DNA from: a bacterium
Lineage (GTDB): Bacteria > Ratteibacteria > UBA8468
Reading direction: 5' to 3'
DNA: 5,982 nt
NCBI GenBank assembly: GCA_030630065.1
Contig: DAOVNU010000053.1
Coordinates: 1-5,982 of the forward strand
Under the pieces are notes generated by a model, which made no database searches, was not told the origin of the DNA, and was given only the letters and a program-made list of their open reading frames with translations. Positions 5,306 to 5,982 of this stretch are shown piece by piece (within the stretch, counting starts at the first letter, position 1; each line of letters starts with the position of its first letter). Made by a program: the position numbers and the translations under genes.

Positions 5306-5982
5306 TTGACCTCCTTATAAAAACAGAATTTTCTCGGGAAAGAGCCCCGATTATAAATTACCTTAATCTTTTTCTCGGCAAGAATTTCTCCCTCATCAAT
5401 CTTGCCATCACCATTTTTATCCCTTAGAGATTGTGCGAGAGATACGATAGAAAAGAGATTGGAACGCACCGTAATCAAATTGGAAATTTTTCTAAAGGTT
5501 TCCTCCTTTTCATCGTCCTCATCGATAAATCCATCATCATCGCTGTCAGAAAAATTCTTCCCTTGAGCAATCATTGCCCGGTTAAGAATTTTTTTGGGCT
5601 CTTCATCCTCCGCTGAATAATTTCCCAGAATTTCCCCAATTGTCTTAAATGGTCTGGCGGCAATAATCTTTTCCGCCAACTCCTTTTCAATCCCGGGTAA
5701 TCCCATCAAAACCCCGCAAGAGGCGGTGTTAATGTTAATTCGCCCTCTAATTGGTTCTTCCATTGGCTCTGCGGTGCTGAATTGGTCACAGATAGCAATG
5801 TCATCATTTCCTTTCCAGAAGTTAATTGTCTGCCATTGTTTTCCTTTGTGGACGTAGCCCATCTCCCCAACCGTGGCGAGGGGATAATTTTTAACCATAA
5901 AACTACTCTGCCAGTTGAGTAAGTTTACCTCTTTTCCGAAGAGAAGAGAGGCGGAAAAAATAGAATTTTGTTTTCCGGGGGT
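5302..5982 (-). CDS. GspK-like helix-hairpin-helix protein with two EF-hand-type loops, 5' end outside window
   Basis: The reading frame is open from the window edge, giving 226 visible residues. The Met at 5898 (visible residue 29) has no ribosome site, so it is probably internal and the true start lies outside. A segment with YPLATVGEMGYVHKGKQWQT (visible 33-52) is followed by a helix-hairpin-helix region, GRININTA then GLPGIEKELAEKIIAARPF (visible 80-112). This resembles the saddle domain of type II secretion minor pseudopilin GspK and similar large pseudopilin-like proteins. Two canonical 12-residue calcium loops follow: DSDDDGFIDEDD (visible 146-157) and DKNGDGKIDEGE (visible 188-199). 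Between them lies NLITVRSNLFSI, typical of GspK-like C-termini. It is probably an envelope protein of a secretion or pilus-like machine, perhaps stabilised by calcium. It overlaps the next gene by 4 bases. The family assignment is moderately sure; the N-terminal pilin signal cannot be checked here. Confidence 0.6.
   Translation of the reverse strand, partial: TPGKQNSIFSASLLFGKEVNLLNWQSSFMVKNYPLATVGEMGYVHKGKQWQTINFWKGNDDIAICDQFSTAEPMEEPIRGRININTASCGVLMGLPGIEKELAEKIIAARPFKTIGEILGNYSAEDEEPKKILNRAMIAQGKNFSDSDDDGFIDEDDEKEETFRKISNLITVRSNLFSIVSLAQSLRDKNGDGKIDEGEILAEKKIKVIYNRGSFPRKFCFYKEVK
5310..5316 (-). promoter_or_regulatory. Ribosome binding site of the membrane-anchored SurA N-domain gene
   Basis: AAGGAGG on the minus strand, 4 bases before the ATG at 5305, lies within the last codons of the upstream gene. 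With the ATGA stop-start overlap it supports this start and coupled translation. Confidence 0.75.

Noticed and set aside
5896..5898. ATG as the start of the GspK-like gene.
   Set aside because: The frame is open upstream to the window edge, the upstream residues look like protein, and no ribosome site precedes this ATG.
5932..5958. Inverted repeat TTTTCCG ... CGGAAAA with a 13-base spacer.
   Set aside because: It lies inside the open coding frame of the GspK-like gene, has no U-tract arrangement of a terminator, and 7-bp AT-rich arms are expected by chance.

Overview
The window is an AT-rich bacterial segment in which every supported gene lies on the minus strand. It reads from right (5' end) to left as one closely packed gene string. 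Gaps are 4 to 44 bases, or the genes overlap by 4, 8 or 62 bases, so this looks like the inside of a long operon. Both ends are cut: the rightmost gene lacks its 5' end and the leftmost its 3' end. No tRNA, rRNA, CRISPR array, transposase, obvious promoter or terminator was seen. There is no gene-free stretch over 300 bases; the longest gap is the 44 bases at 547-590.

Layout from upstream to downstream: (1) 5982-5302, the C-terminal part of a GspK-like helix-hairpin-helix protein with two EF-hand-type calcium loops; (2) 5305-4706, a membrane-anchored SurA/PpiC-type protein with no recognisable rotamase domain; (3) 4691-3765, a secreted SurA-like parvulin; (4) 3772-2786, pdxA; (5) 2847-2008, rsmA (ksgA); (6) 2003-1599, an IscU/NifU-type Fe-S scaffold; (7) 1589-591, a D-2-hydroxyacid dehydrogenase; (8) 546-1, a flavin reductase domain leading into the first residues of a rubredoxin domain (high-molecular-weight rubredoxin type), cut exactly at the first rubredoxin cysteine.

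The order surA-like, pdxA, rsmA matches the conserved surA-pdxA-rsmA cluster of Gram-negative bacteria such as E. coli. Together with two periplasmic-chaperone-like proteins and a type II secretion/pseudopilus-like protein, this points to an organism with an outer membrane. The last three genes (Fe-S scaffold, NAD-dependent hydroxyacid dehydrogenase, flavin/rubredoxin protein) suggest an anaerobic, fermentative lifestyle. An uncultivated lineage such as Omnitrophota is a plausible guess from gene content and composition, but this is inference only.

The most unusual structure is a 75-bp composite palindromic element (4604-4678). It holds three short perfect inverted repeats and is bracketed by 7-bp inverted ends. 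It sits inside the signal-peptide region of the SurA-like gene, is exactly 25 codons long, and is read through in frame. If it is removed on paper, MNTK joins directly to a normal hydrophobic signal core. This resembles in principle the in-gene palindromic elements of Rickettsia, though I do not recognise this family.
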